From Bacteroidota bacterium (GTDB lineage Bacteria > Bacteroidota > Bacteroidia > AKYH767-A > OLB10), in NCBI GenBank assembly GCA_016709725.1, contig JADJMG010000008.1, positions 186,001-250,000 of the forward strand: a DNA stretch of 64,000 nt. Direction: 5' to 3'. Of the stretch, positions 30,009 through 39,049 are shown piece after piece. The stretch's first letter is position 1; each line of letters opens with the position of its first letter. The position numbers and the translations under genes were made by a program. The notes beneath the pieces are model-generated. The model was not told where the DNA came from. It was given only the letters and a program-made list of their open reading frames with translations, and did not search any database.

Positions 30009-30426
30009 AATTACTTATATTTAAGACTATAAATTTACTTAGGAAAAATAAGAAATTCTCCTATACGTGAAGTAAAAATACTTAGAAAATCTCTTGCTAA
30101 TATAATTGCATAATCTTCCTTAGGTTTTTATCTATAAGTAATTGTTCTGGCATGTTTTAAATTAATATTTTTCATGTTGTGGTTTATATTTTTTTCGGTT
30201 ATACGAATTTCCAAGATAGAATAATTATAAAAAATTCATAAGTGGATTATTGTGCTTAGATTAAACTTCTATAATGTGTAGGATTAATTTCAGGTATAAT
30301 CAAATTTGACATTGTGATATAAATTACGAAAATATTGGCAATGAATATTAGGTGTTTTGATAAAGGCAAATTGCAATTAGCCTAACTAAAAATGCAGATA
30401 TTTCAATTCTGAACTTTTGGAGATAG
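30009..30426. other. AT-rich intergenic region, nothing recognised
   Basis: It lies between the TIR gene start and the end of the HEPN-like gene, both on the minus strand. No coding frame or RNA structure could be supported. It should contain the TIR gene promoter. Confidence 0.45.
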
Positions 30427-31158
30427 TTATGTCCACCAATTTTCTGAAGTTCCGTCAATATAACATAAGGAATCCATCTTACGGCAAAAATTATCTCGTA
30501 GTGATTGCTCATTAAAATCGTTTTTATTTGCGATAATGTTCTTTAAATATAAATCACTATAGTTCTTAATCGAGCGAAAGAATTCGTCTCTAAATATTAT
30601 CTTATTCGCTTCATCACTTACGTCAACAATTACCTTTGAATTGCTGATAGAATTACGAGATTTTATTACCCAACCATTATTTGTTGCAGCTTCATGCAGC
30701 AGTCCACAACGGACATTGATATAAAAATCATCAGCATAGTTTAAAATTTCTTTCGTTGGATTTCGGACGGATTTATTGAATACAGTTTTGAAAGGCTCTT
30801 GTAATTTTAGAAATGATTTAAATTTATCTCCTGAATTTCCATAGATTAATTTGCTTTCAGCAGCCTTAAAAATATACGATTTGCCTTCATAGCAACTCTG
30901 TAAAAACTCGATAAGGGAACATATTAAGGTCATAGCAGCAAAGCCTTCACCGGTTGTTAGTCGCATATTTAATATTTTATTTATTGGACGAAAATATCTA
31001 GACTCCAGTCGTTCCTTCAACAAATTAGTTGCTGCTTTCCAATTATTTTCCTCGTCTGGTTGTCCGGTAATTTTAATTCGCAAATTCATCCAGTCCTTTT
31101 TTGTTGATTTCCCGAACAGTCGAGTTGTATCCTTCATTGTATTTTGTTGATTTCTCAT
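30427..31158 (-). CDS. HEPN-like hypothetical protein
   Basis: The protein has 243 residues (or 236 from the Met at 31137), all-helical, not recognised as a named family. The core Y-I-N-V-R-C-G-L-L-H-E-A-A-T contains R-x(4)-H, the pattern of HEPN RNases. It is preceded by helices with E-F-L-Q-S-C-Y-E-G-K. An RNA-cleaving toxin role would fit the neighbourhood of AbiV, PIN-like, RES and TIR proteins, but it is inferred from a short motif. A short plus-strand gene diverges from it. Confidence 0.5.
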   Translation of the reverse strand: MRNQQNTMKDTTRLFGKSTKKDWMNLRIKITGQPDEENNWKAATNLLKERLESRYFRPINKILNMRLTTGEGFAAMTLICSLIEFLQSCYEGKSYIFKAAESKLIYGNSGDKFKSFLKLQEPFKTVFNKSVRNPTKEILNYADDFYINVRCGLLHEAATNNGWVIKSRNSISNSKVIVDVSDEANKIIFRDEFFRSIKNYSDLYLKNIIANKNDFNEQSLRDNFCRKMDSLCYIDGTSENWWT

Positions 31159-31218
31159 TTATTTTTAATTTTAAATATAGTTTGCAATTATTTCAACTAT
31201 TTATTTGTAAAATTCAAA

Positions 31219-31419
31219 ATGGAAAATTTAAAATCGGATGAAATAATTAAACATATTAATCTTAAAATTGAAGAATTTAGACAGGAGATTGTTCAAATTG
31301 CAAAAGATAAAAAATGTCCCTTTATTAGTTCAATTTTGCTTGATGCACGACTTAAATTTCAAATGCATGCAGAATCCGGGAAAGGTATATTTTTAGACGA
31401 TGAAGTTAAATTCTTATAA
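31219..31419 (+). CDS. Small hypothetical protein
   Basis: The start is probably ATG 31219, giving 66 residues. A longer frame from 31144 adds a hydrophobic leader that overlaps the divergent HEPN-like gene. The sequence is charged and helical (M-E-N-L-K-S-D-E-I-I-K-H-I-N), with one Cys, and ends I-F-L-D-D-E-V-K-F-L. No family is recognised. Its end overlaps the end of the convergent 110-residue gene by six bases. Confidence 0.45.
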   Translation: MENLKSDEIIKHINLKIEEFRQEIVQIAKDKKCPFISSILLDARLKFQMHAESGKGIFLDDEVKFL

Positions 31420-31746
31420 TTTTCTAATTTGAGGATTGAGAGGTAAAATTCCGGCATTGACACGCCTTTTTATTTCAACTTTTAAATTATCATTAAGAAT
31501 TATATCCTTCGTACCTGCAAATATTTTTCCTAATATTAGTTGGGCATTAAGGTCTTCATTTATTTGATTCATCAAAATTCGCATTAATTCCTTATTTTTC
31601 TGAGAATCTGGAATTTGAAAACTTATACTTCCATGCATATAATGTTTGATTTTACTTGTTTCCAAAGTGAACCCATTATTATAAAGATATTCTACTATTT
31701 TCATTACTACATCTTCGGTATCATGAAAGAAAATATTACAATTCAT
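31414..31746 (-). CDS. Hypothetical protein, end of the DUF2130 gene cluster
   Basis: The protein has 110 residues, soluble, mixed alpha/beta, with no recognised family. It begins M-N-C-N-I-F-F-H-D-T-E-D and ends R-V-N-A-G-I-L-P-L-N-P-Q-I-R. It lies 43 bases downstream of the small membrane protein gene on the same strand and could be the last member of that operon. Confidence 0.55.
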   Translation of the reverse strand: MNCNIFFHDTEDVVMKIVEYLYNNGFTLETSKIKHYMHGSISFQIPDSQKNKELMRILMNQINEDLNAQLILGKIFAGTKDIILNDNLKVEIKRRVNAGILPLNPQIRKL

Positions 31747-31789
31747 TATTAAGGAATTTAGTTATGAACATCGTGGGTTTCACCACCTG

Positions 31790-31991
31790 TCAAACAGGAA
31801 ACTTGCGAAGAACCCATTCAATCAAAATGGCTACGCCCACGAATATTGTGAACGCAGCCATAATCTCAATTGAAATTAGAATTCTCGCATGTTTTTGATC
31901 AACGAGAAAATGACTGCTGGATCATTTAATTGGGGTAGAAGCCCCAAATGTATTAAATGACTAGGCACTTTCCAAACACCTTAATTTCCAT
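31790..31991 (-). CDS. Small single-pass membrane protein coupled to DUF2130, two frameshifts
   Basis: The gene starts inside the DUF2130 stop (ATG at 31991, the DUF2130 TAA at 31981-31983 lying eight bases on). With one T restored in the TTT after K-V it reads M-E-I-K-V-F-W-K-V-P-S-H-L-I-H-L-G-L-L-P. It continues D-P-A-V-I-F-S-L-I-K-N-M-R-E. A second joint leads to I-S-I-E-I-M-A-A-F-T-I-F-V-G-V-A-I-L-I, a transmembrane helix, ending W-V-L-R-K-F-P-V. The total is about 67 residues with no recognised family. Overlapping start and stop imply translational coupling. Confidence 0.5.
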
Positions 31992-33194
31992 CACTAGGAA
32001 GATCTAAATGCTTAATTTGACCTATTGCGTTTTCAGCAATACCTCTAATCGAATCATAAAGTTGAGTTGTTTTAAGAATTACCTTTGAAATTTGCTTTTC
32101 TCGTTGTTACCATTGTTATTCTATTGACCTTATTTCTCGATTTAAGTCATCCTGCATTTGGGTAAACCCTTCAACAATAGCTTCCAAGTGGTTTCTAAAC
32201 TCGGATCCAGTTAGATAACCATACAATGTTTCCATTTTGGAACCTTTATTCTCCTGTGTAGAAACAATGGCTTGTATGGCAAGGATAGACTCTCTTAATA
32301 CATATGACAACCCCTTAAATTCGTTAAATGAGCAAATCCATACACCTCGCATGTTCGTCATTCGCTCTATTCCTTTTGGATATGTATCTGTAATTAAAAC
32401 CCAGATATTGCTTTTTGTCCCTCATATCCTTTTTGAACTTCTCAACCAACTATTTTGGAATTCTTTAGTTTTTGCTTTCATAGTAGATCGTTCCACAATC
32501 TTCAAATTGAGGAGAAACAACCATTTGAATACAATCACCTCCTCTTGCACCTTTCTTTATTTCTTCGATTCTATCAATGGGAAAACTAGATTTTAAATAT
32601 TCCTCAATTGCTTCCTCTTGAACTTCACCTTGTATCTGCATAGATCCTTGTAAAGCTTTCTGTGCAATGTCAAGCTGCTCTCGTAATTGTTGAATCACAT
32701 GTTCTTTTCCGCTATTTTAAAAGTAGTTTTGGAATCATAATTTTTCATGAAATTTTCCTTTTCACTTTTATCATTTCTGTCAGTCTTTGCTCCATAGAAG
32801 CCTCCAACGAATCTTTAAGTTCAGATTTTTCACGAACCAATTTTTCAAATTCAACCTTTAAACGATTAAGTTCTTTTGTATCCTTAGTTTTCTCTTGGAG
32901 TTGCTGTTTGTAGCTATCCATTTCATCCGACTTTTCAGATTCAATTTGATCTCGAGTTTTTTCTCCCAATTATTTCTTTCGGCTTTGAATTTATCTTGCA
33001 TGCCTTTCTCAATTTTATCAGCAATTTTCTCCTCCAATAATTTTACATCATTGAATTTTATCATATTGCTGTTGAACTTCAATTATTTTACTTGAGTATT
33101 TCTGATCAAACTCAACTTTTATACTTTCATAAAGTATACTTTGAACATCAAATGAGTGACCACATTGTGGACAATTAATATTATTAGTTTCCAT
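31981..33194 (-). CDS. DUF2130 family protein, several frameshifts
   Basis: The joined length is about 404 residues, near the family norm of 400-430. It opens with a zinc-ribbon-like I-N-C-P-Q-C-G-H-S-F, then a long charged coiled coil (about residues 40-200). The conserved C-terminal DUF2130 (PF09903) core has G-T-I-Y-Y-E-S-K, G-V-W-I-C, L-R-E-S-I-L, E-T-L-Y-G-Y-L-T-G-S-E-F and L-D-L-P-S-D-G-N at the end. The E-x-K in the core has been compared with restriction-type nucleases. At least four frame changes lie between 32100 and 33085. The genes upstream (33200-33661) and downstream (31790-31991) are tightly packed, suggesting one functional unit. Confidence 0.7.
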
Positions 33195-33199
33195 ATAAT

Positions 33200-33661
33200 T
33201 TAGTTTTTAGAAATGAAAATGTTAATATCAGGGTGTAGTTTTAGTGCACTATTATTAATTTTTACTAATTCTTTAATGTTAAACGCCATATCTTTAGAAC
33301 AAGCATTATTCTTTAATATTTTACCACCAAACTTATAGTTTGACTGCGCATATGAGCAAATATATGCATCAGCATTTCACTATTAATGCCAAAAAATTAT
33401 GAATTGATGAAAGTGTAGTCTTGAATTTATCCTCACGCCAAGTCATTTCTCCATCTTCTGAAATTTCCCATTCGTTTTCAAATATTTTAGGAAATTTTTA
33501 ATTGGTGTGATAAAAATTGGCATTAGATTTATTGCCAATTCATCATTAAAGGAATTACTACTGTCTACCAGTATTTCAATTTGCAATCCAATTTTCAATT
33601 CATCCAGCCATAACGCTAATTTCTTTAACCGCTCTGGATGAGGGTAGTTTTGTTTTTTCAT
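33200..33661 (-). CDS. Hypothetical protein upstream of DUF2130, frameshifted
   Basis: ATG 33661 gives M-K-K-Q-N-Y-P-H-P-E-R-L-K-K-L-A-L-W-L-D-E-L-K. Joined frames continue E-I-S-E-D-G-E-M-T-W-R-E-D-K-F-K, then A-D-A-Y-I-C-S-Y-A-Q-S-N-Y-K-F-G-G-K. The protein ends P-D-I-N-I-F-I-S-K-N, about 153 residues in all. No family is recognised. The end lies only 5 bases before the DUF2130 start, so it is co-transcribed with it. Confidence 0.5.
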
Positions 33662-33690
33662 TTTTCGCAAGTTTTTAAATTTTTAATTAA

Positions 33691-35126
33691 TTACATTGAG
33701 TTAAATATTTCAAACACTTTTATTATTGCTAACGTTTCAGTATAGCAAAATTCTTTCAATTCAGATATTACCTGACCTCCCTTTCTAATTGGGAGTTCAG
33801 CTATGAGTCGATAATATGATGATGCCTTTTCGGAATCGGAAATTTTAAGATTACTATATAAGTTATTATTATCTAGTGATAAAAAGACAGCCTTGAGGTT
33901 TTTATTCTTCGTAAGTGAATGATGGAAATACCATCCGCTTTTTATTGGTTCGGATAAATCCCAACAACGTCTTATAATATTATCTATTTCATTCTTAAAT
34001 TCAGGATAAACAATACTAATATTTGAAAGGATTGTTACTGTCATTTTATATTTATAAACAACTATCGGACCAACTGAATTAATATCTGAAATGAGACTTT
34101 TTATAAATTGATATCTGGGGTCATGTGTCGATTTAGCCATGAAGGAACTTTCTCGAAATTGTTTAGAATCATTATTCCTAATTAATAAACAATATTGATA
34201 TGGTAAAACTTCATATGGCTTGCAATTTTTATATAGTGGAATTGCACTTTCAAATGTCTCAATGTTTAAATAACTAATTGCATCATTTGAATCAATAGTA
34301 TCAAACCATTTCTGAATATTAGCCCTTTTCAATATTGGTTTATTCCGAAATACTGCTTTTATTTCGGAAAGTGTACGCTTACTTAGTTTAAAGTTATCTG
34401 GTAAATTTTGAATATTAGTAATTCCATTATCTTCAAGATAACGAACTTGTTTCGATGTAAGTCCAGAAATATTATGAATATTACCTATAGATATCTTTGA
34501 CCAACAAAAATTATAAAATTCACACTTATTAGGTCTAATACAATGGACGCCTACTTTCACCTGAGGCATTACATCCCTTTCTAATATTTTAAATATTTTA
34601 ATAATTTCTCGATTTATTAAAACTTGATTATCTCTGCCCTGATAAGTTACATCTTCAATATTGAAAAGTTGATCTATATCTATGAATTCTTCCCTTTGAA
34701 AATTTTTATTTAAGTATGCCATTCGAAATTTAATATTCCTTAACAGTTTTAATTCACTAATTACTTTATATTGAAATCCTACATCGAATATGTGCTCAGG
34801 TAAGCGAATCATTATTGCGTTATTAAACTGAATTAGCCAGTTTAACCTTTCACTTACTGCAAGGATATCACCATTAAAAGACAACGACATGTCTGGAGTA
34901 ATAAAATATGGCGAGTAGATTATTTTTGAGTCTAAAGTACGAGGAGCATTTATTGAATTAACTGCAATTGACGAGTCATCAGATACAACTCCACCTTTGA
35001 ACAATTCTTTACCAAATGATTTAACAAGTTCTTGGTCTTGCAATAATGAAGGTTCATATTGCATAGACTTTTTGTTACTAAATCTCATTTCCATAAAGCC
35101 CATTTATGGCACCTTATAAATTTCAT
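33691..35126 (-). CDS. DUF2779 / RecB-like Fe-S nuclease family protein, N-terminal frameshift
   Basis: The frame from 35103 lacks the family N-terminus. Adding one base in TTT 35088-35090 extends it to ATG 35126, restoring M-K-F-I-R-C-H-K-W-A-L-W-K, the expected first Fe-S Cys segment. The remaining Cys (C-I-R-P-N-K-C-E-F-Y-N-F-C) form the Cas4/RecB-like cluster. A helix-hairpin-helix-like part follows (L-T-S-K-Q-V-R-Y-L-E-D-N-G-I). DUF2779 (PF11074) then begins at I-S-Y-L-N-I-E-T-F-E-S-A-I-P. The usual L-I-E-V-K of the nuclease site reads L-I-Q-F-N here, so catalysis is doubtful. Length is about 478 residues. It precedes the DUF2130 cluster by 29 bases. Confidence 0.75.
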
Positions 35127-35206
35127 AAATACATCTTTCGTCAATGTAATTTTACTATTCATTTCCTGGATAATCTTGCTGATTAAATTTATCTGAATAA
35201 TGATTT

Positions 35207-36109
35207 TCATGATGATAATTCTCCCAAAAGAACACTAAATCCATAATCACTTTCATTTCTGTGATTAAACCTAAAGGCAAATTCATTTAAATAGTTTTGA
35301 AGATAAGGGTCAGTAACTTTACGATATGTACCCTTTATCGACCTTTTAACAATACTGAAAATGTTTTTGGCATTATTTGTACTTGCCATTCCTCTTTTAA
35401 ACCGATTTGCTCCCTTTTCAGAATGGTTTACTACCAAATGAACATATCCTTTTCCTTTAAAGAATTATAAGCTTTCCATTCATCTGTGATGATTATGGAA
35501 TCCTTTTTTACATCTAATTTTATTTTGTCATAAATACTTTCCTCGTCAGAACCAGGATACATATAAACATGCTCTTCCTACTCGCTCTGTTATTACCAGT
35601 ATATTGCTATTCTTTATATTTGAACGTCCTTTTCGGAAATTGAAATTTTCTACTCAATCCTTTTGTTCCTGTTGAAACATAGCTTTCATCAATTTCAACT
35701 ACAGTATTTCTAAATGGTTCATTTAATTTCTTTCCCATAAGACTCCTTATTTCATGCATTATCCTGTGAACACTAGGATATCCTATAGCATATAATCGTT
35801 CTACTTCACGTGCGGAAATTGAATTTTGCAGGCTAACATCAAATACATAATTTCAAATAGTAAATTAAGCGGAATATGACCTCTTGAAAAAATCGAATCA
35901 ACCATTGGGTAGAAATGACTTAAACATCTCCTACAAAAAATTGCTTGTCTTCCACGCACGGGTGCATAATATTTTGCAATGGAAGCTTTGCACCACGGAT
36001 TTATACATAAACCATTTTTCGGACTTCTTATTTTAAGTAAGTGCCATAAACAAGAAAGTACAGTATTGTATTTCTTACGGTGTTCAACTATTGAAATTTG
36101 TCTCAGCAT
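35207..36109 (-). mobile_element. IS1595-family (ISXO2-like) transposase, decayed or error-broken
   Basis: Frames on the minus strand join into an ISXO2-type transposase. An N-terminal zinc ribbon (C-I-N-P-W-C, then G-R-Q-A-I-F-C-R-R-C) comes first. F-Y-P-M-V-D-S-I-F and I-P-L-N-L-L-F-E follow. Next are R-L-Y-A-I-G-Y-P-S-V-H-R-I-M-H-E-I-R, the first DDE Asp in V-V-E-I-D-E-S-Y-V, and V-N-H-S-E-K-G. The C-terminus has T-N-N-A-K-N-I-F-S-I-V-K-R-S and F-A-F-R-F-N-H-R. At least three frame breaks occur between 35437 and 35830. A candidate right end is at 36178-36190 (agggcatacccct); no matching left end was found. Confidence 0.75.
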
Positions 36110-36243
36110 ATTTTTGTTTTTTTATTGTTTCGCTTTTATATGAATTCCAATTTTTTTATTATCTTTGACAATAGAATAGGGCATACCCCTCTTCTTCCGA
36201 AGATTCAGAATTCTTAGATGGATGTGAATTTTATGAAATTAAA

Positions 36244-36275
36244 ACCTGGCTTCTCGTAAAAGTCAGGTTTTTTAT
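36244..36275 (+). terminator. Hairpin with T-run
   Basis: The stem acctggctt (36244-36252) pairs with aagtcaggt (36260-36268) with one G:T pair and a seven-base loop, and is followed by ttttttatttttcc-type T-rich DNA. It reads as a plus-strand terminator, although no complete plus-strand gene precedes it, so it may be a remnant or belong to the insertion element. Confidence 0.45.
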
Positions 36276-36380
36276 TTTTCCTAATTATCTATACCTTTCC
36301 ATATGATTTTATCTGGATTTTTTTGTTCGATCGTCAAGCCTGAAATTTGGCTTTTCTCCGGCTCCCTTCCTGCTATTAAT

Positions 36381-36830
36381 CTATAGCCTTTCCCCTTTTT
36401 CTACCCATTCAATATGTGCACTATAAAATGCATATTTGTTTGAGTTGTTATATTTCATTACAAACATTTCGCCTTTATTTACGCTATATATAATGCGTTG
36501 GTTTAAATTTTTTAATGTTTTCTCTGCTTTTTTTTGCTCGATTCGAGAAACAAAATCTTTAAATTCTTGTATCATCCACACTCTTGAAATAATCTCATCA
36601 AAATATTTGAATTTAGAAATTAAGTTTTCGTGGAAAGGATAATGAGGATGTTCATCGTTATCTTTTATCTGCGCTAATATTTTATTTGATACTGAATTTT
36701 GAATTTTTTCTAAATTAATTACTTCTTCTCCTTCTATTAATTTAAGAAAATTTTCAACCTCAACTGTTTTATTTCTCAGAACAGATAGTAGTTGTTTTAT
36801 CTGTTGAATTAACGCTTCTTTGTCATACAT
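36381..36830 (-). CDS. Hypothetical coiled-coil protein
   Basis: The protein has 149 residues. The N-terminal half is helical (E-A-L-I-Q-Q-I-K-Q-L-L-S-V-L-R), the middle carries H-P-H-Y-P-F-H-E-N-L, and the C-terminus is beta-rich (G-E-M-F-V-M-K-Y-N-N, F-Y-S-A-H-I-E-W-V-E-K). No family is recognised. A 7-bp-arm palindrome (36863-36882) lies about 32 bases upstream of the start, a likely operator. Confidence 0.55.
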   Translation of the reverse strand: MYDKEALIQQIKQLLSVLRNKTVEVENFLKLIEGEEVINLEKIQNSVSNKILAQIKDNDEHPHYPFHENLISKFKYFDEIISRVWMIQEFKDFVSRIEQKKAEKTLKNLNQRIIYSVNKGEMFVMKYNNSNKYAFYSAHIEWVEKGERL

Positions 36831-36862
36831 AAGATCCTAGATTTTAATTTCTATAAAACAAA

Positions 36863-36882
36863 TTTAAGACAAATATCTTAAA
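36863..36882. promoter_or_regulatory. Operator-like palindrome tttaaga-N6-tcttaaa
   Basis: Perfect 7-bp arms are separated by six bases and lie about 32 bases upstream of the 149-residue gene start. A near copy (tttaaga-caaatg-ttttaaa) occurs at 37071-37090. Two spaced copies suggest binding of a dimeric regulator. Confidence 0.4.
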
Positions 36883-37109
36883 CTTTAACATAAAATTGAA
36901 AGTTGTTTGAAAAATACAATAATAAATATGATTTTCTTAAAAAAGTACAAAAATATCAATATTTAGAGATAAAGCAATTGATATTAATACTTTACATATT
37001 CATTGAACTTTATTGTATATCCTTTCATGAAAAATTTTATTTTATAAATATTAACTTAAACAATACATAGTTTAAGACAAATGTTTTAAACATATATAGC
37101 TTTAACCAA

Positions 37110-37133
37110 GTTGGTTCAAATTAATATGTGCCT
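37110..37133 (-). repeat. Right copy of the 24-bp distant inverted repeat (partner 6721-6744)
   Basis: On the minus strand it reads aggcacatattaatttgaac plus caac, 22 of 24 identical to 6721-6744. It lies at the boundary between the accessory island and the small-enzyme/accB region. Confidence 0.6.
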
Positions 37134-37353
37134 AATAAAAAAATAATAGTATGCCCAAAACGAATATAAAATAAGTCATTACTATGTATTTATGTCTTTT
37201 ATTCTAGAATAAGAATAAAAATTGAAACGATTGGATTGCTCTTAGCTTCAAATATACAACCAACTTATGTCGTTTTTAGGAAAAATATTTCATTTTCATT
37301 TAGCAATTTACGTTGCTTAAAAAACACTATATTTACCCTTTATCCGAATAAAA

Positions 37354-37751
37354 ATGGAAAATAAGTCTTTTAAACAAATTGCCCAAGAATTTTTATTAAA
37401 CACGTCTAAAGGAAATGGTCGAACCTATTTCGTTCAATATCTTCATGCCGACTTCAAACACCACAATGTGTTTTTTAAAGGTGACGCGCAAACTTTGCTT
37501 TTAGCCACGGAAGAAAATGCAAAAAATTATCCTGATAAAACTTTTGAAATTAAAAGAGCAATGCAAGATGGAGATTTGGTGGCGGTTCATTCGCATGCAA
37601 CACTGAAAAAGGAAGATCCTGGATTTGCCTGATTCATATCTTTCAATTTAAAGATGGAAAAATAATTGAAATGTGGGATTTTGGTCAAGCTGTTCCTGCT
37701 GAGATGGTGAATGAAAATGGAATGTTTAAGTACTCAAAAAGAAACGTATGA
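37354..37751 (+). CDS. SnoaL/NTF2-like protein, one frameshift
   Basis: The joined protein has about 132 residues with a SnoaL-like cone fold. The N-terminal helix is Q-I-A-Q-E-F-L-L, then F-V-Q-Y-L-H-A-D-F-K-H-H-N, and after the joint F-Q-F-K-D-G-K-I-I-E-M-W-D, the family signature. One T is missing in the codon after G-F-A (about 37630). Such proteins are small hydrolases, isomerases or cyclases; the substrate is unknown. The stop overlaps the next start (ATGA). Confidence 0.75.
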
Positions 37752-38380
37752 ATATAATAAATCAAAAAACATTTCGATACGGAATTCTGGGTGCCACCTT
37801 TTTTATTGTTACTACCGTACTTGCAGGACTTCAATTTGAAAATTATAGTCATTGCTCACAATTAATAAGTGAGTCGTATGCGATTGATTCTCCTTATGGA
37901 ATTTATCTGCGTTTGTTTGGATTTATTCCCAGTGGTCTTTTTATTTTTCTATTTTCAATTCATGCATCAAAGATTTTTACTTCATTAAATAAAGTAGAAT
38001 TAAGACTTTACATGTTCGGAATTTTTATGGCTTAGCTACGGTGGTCGTGAGTATTTTCCCTTGTGATGCTGGTTGCAATAAAGAACTCGTCGATCCCAGC
38101 ACCTCTCAACTCATTCACAATACAACTGGATTACTCACTTATTTAATCGTTCCTTTTAGCATCATTCTAATTGGCTCTACATTGAAGAAAGAAAATAAAT
38201 TTATCTCCTTATCGAGATTAAGTATGTTCCTTAGTTTTTATCCTTCTTCTTTGTCATCATTTTTTTAGTGAATTATCATCTCCGTTTATTGGACTCATCC
38301 AAAGAGTAACGGAAGGAACGATTCTGATTTGGATGATTATGTTTGCCATCGAAACAAAAAAAATAATGAGTCCAAAGTGA
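37748..38380 (+). CDS. DUF998 family membrane protein, frameshifted
   Basis: The joined protein has about 210 residues with about six transmembrane helices. The family motif F-P-C-D-A-G-C and the following L-I-H-N-T-T-G-L identify DUF998 (PF06197-type). Joints are needed near 38028 (a T-run short by one) and in the T-rich stretch 38235-38270. The C-terminus reads G-L-I-Q-R-V-T-E-G-T-I-L-I-W-M. The function is unknown. It is translationally coupled to the SnoaL-like gene. Confidence 0.75.
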
Positions 38381-38422
38381 TTTCACTATGTTTGCAATCA
38401 TCACATTTCAATTTAAACACAC

Positions 38423-38875
38423 ATGGAAAAAACAATTGTCAATTCAATACTTATTAATTCATCCAACCAAAATGTTTGGGATGCCTTGATGAATCCATCT
38501 AAAACAAAAGTGTATATGTTCGGATGTGAAACTATTTCCGACTGGAAAATTGGAAGTGACTTATTGTGGGAAGGAAGTTATGAAGGACAAAAAATGGTTT
38601 TTGTTAAAGGTAAAGTTGTCATGTTTGAACCCAATCAAAAATTAGTTTACACGGTTTTTGATCCCAATGGAACCATTGAAGATCTTCCGGAAAATTATTT
38701 GACGGTCACCTATTTATTGGAAGAAAGAAGCGATGGCATTCTATTTACTGTTACACAAGGTGATTATTCTAAAGTAGCTGATGGAGAAAGACGATATCAA
38801 GAAGCTTATAATCATGGGGAGGGCTGGAATCCTATTTTAGTAGCCATAAAAAATTTGGTGGAAGAAGAAATATAG
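38423..38875 (+). CDS. SRPBCC (AHSA1-like) domain protein
   Basis: The protein has 150 residues, a single START/AHSA1-type domain. It shows V-W-D-A-L-M-N-P-S-K-T-K, D-W-K-I-G-S-D-L-L-W, then P-E-N-Y-L-T-V-T-Y-L-L-E-E, and a C-terminal helix G-W-N-P-I-L-V-A-I-K-N-L. Such proteins bind hydrophobic ligands or act as stress-related co-factors; the ligand is unknown. It follows the DUF998 gene and may be in the same operon. Confidence 0.85.
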   Translation: MEKTIVNSILINSSNQNVWDALMNPSKTKVYMFGCETISDWKIGSDLLWEGSYEGQKMVFVKGKVVMFEPNQKLVYTVFDPNGTIEDLPENYLTVTYLLEERSDGILFTVTQGDYSKVADGERRYQEAYNHGEGWNPILVAIKNLVEEEI

Positions 38876-38973
38876 TTTTTCCACATTACTCTACTTTCGT
38901 TTCAAGCATGCGGCCCATCTGCCCCAAACCAAGATCTTTGAATTCAAAGACAAGTATTTATCAAAATATTCCT

Positions 38974-39049
38974 AAAAAGGCCCGAAATTGCTCATTTTTG
39001 ATTAAAAATCACGAAAAATGAGCAAAAAATAGCTTGGAATGTCCTTTTT
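38974..39049 (+). promoter_or_regulatory. Large hairpin in the accB leader
   Basis: Perfect 12-bp arms ttgctcattttt (38988-38999) and aaaaatgagcaa (39014-39025) are enclosed by an outer pair aaaaagg (38974-38980) and ccttttt (39043-39049). It ends about 36 bases upstream of the accB ATG. It may be a terminator for the upstream genes or a leader attenuator for accBC. Confidence 0.5.

Larger units (their letters stand above)
36842..37353. other. AT-rich intergenic region with repeated palindromes
   Basis: No gene is seen. It contains two related palindromic sites, at 36863-36882 and 37071-37091, and a third palindrome, cttaaac-aatacata-gtttaag, at about 37054-37075 overlapping the second. It also holds the right copy of the 24-bp distant inverted repeat (37110-37133). 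Confidence 0.55.

Noticed and set aside
31769..31960. Possible structured RNA: nested pairings such as cgtggg/cccacg, cctg/cagg and catttaat-tggggtagaagcccca-attaaatg
   Set aside because: The same bases encode a small membrane protein on the minus strand (31790-31991) whose start overlaps the DUF2130 stop. The pairings are short and explained at least partly by coding sequence.
36178..36190. agggcatacccct as the terminal inverted repeat of the IS1595 element
   Set aside because: No matching inverted copy was found between 35104 and 35206, so the element's ends are left undefined.
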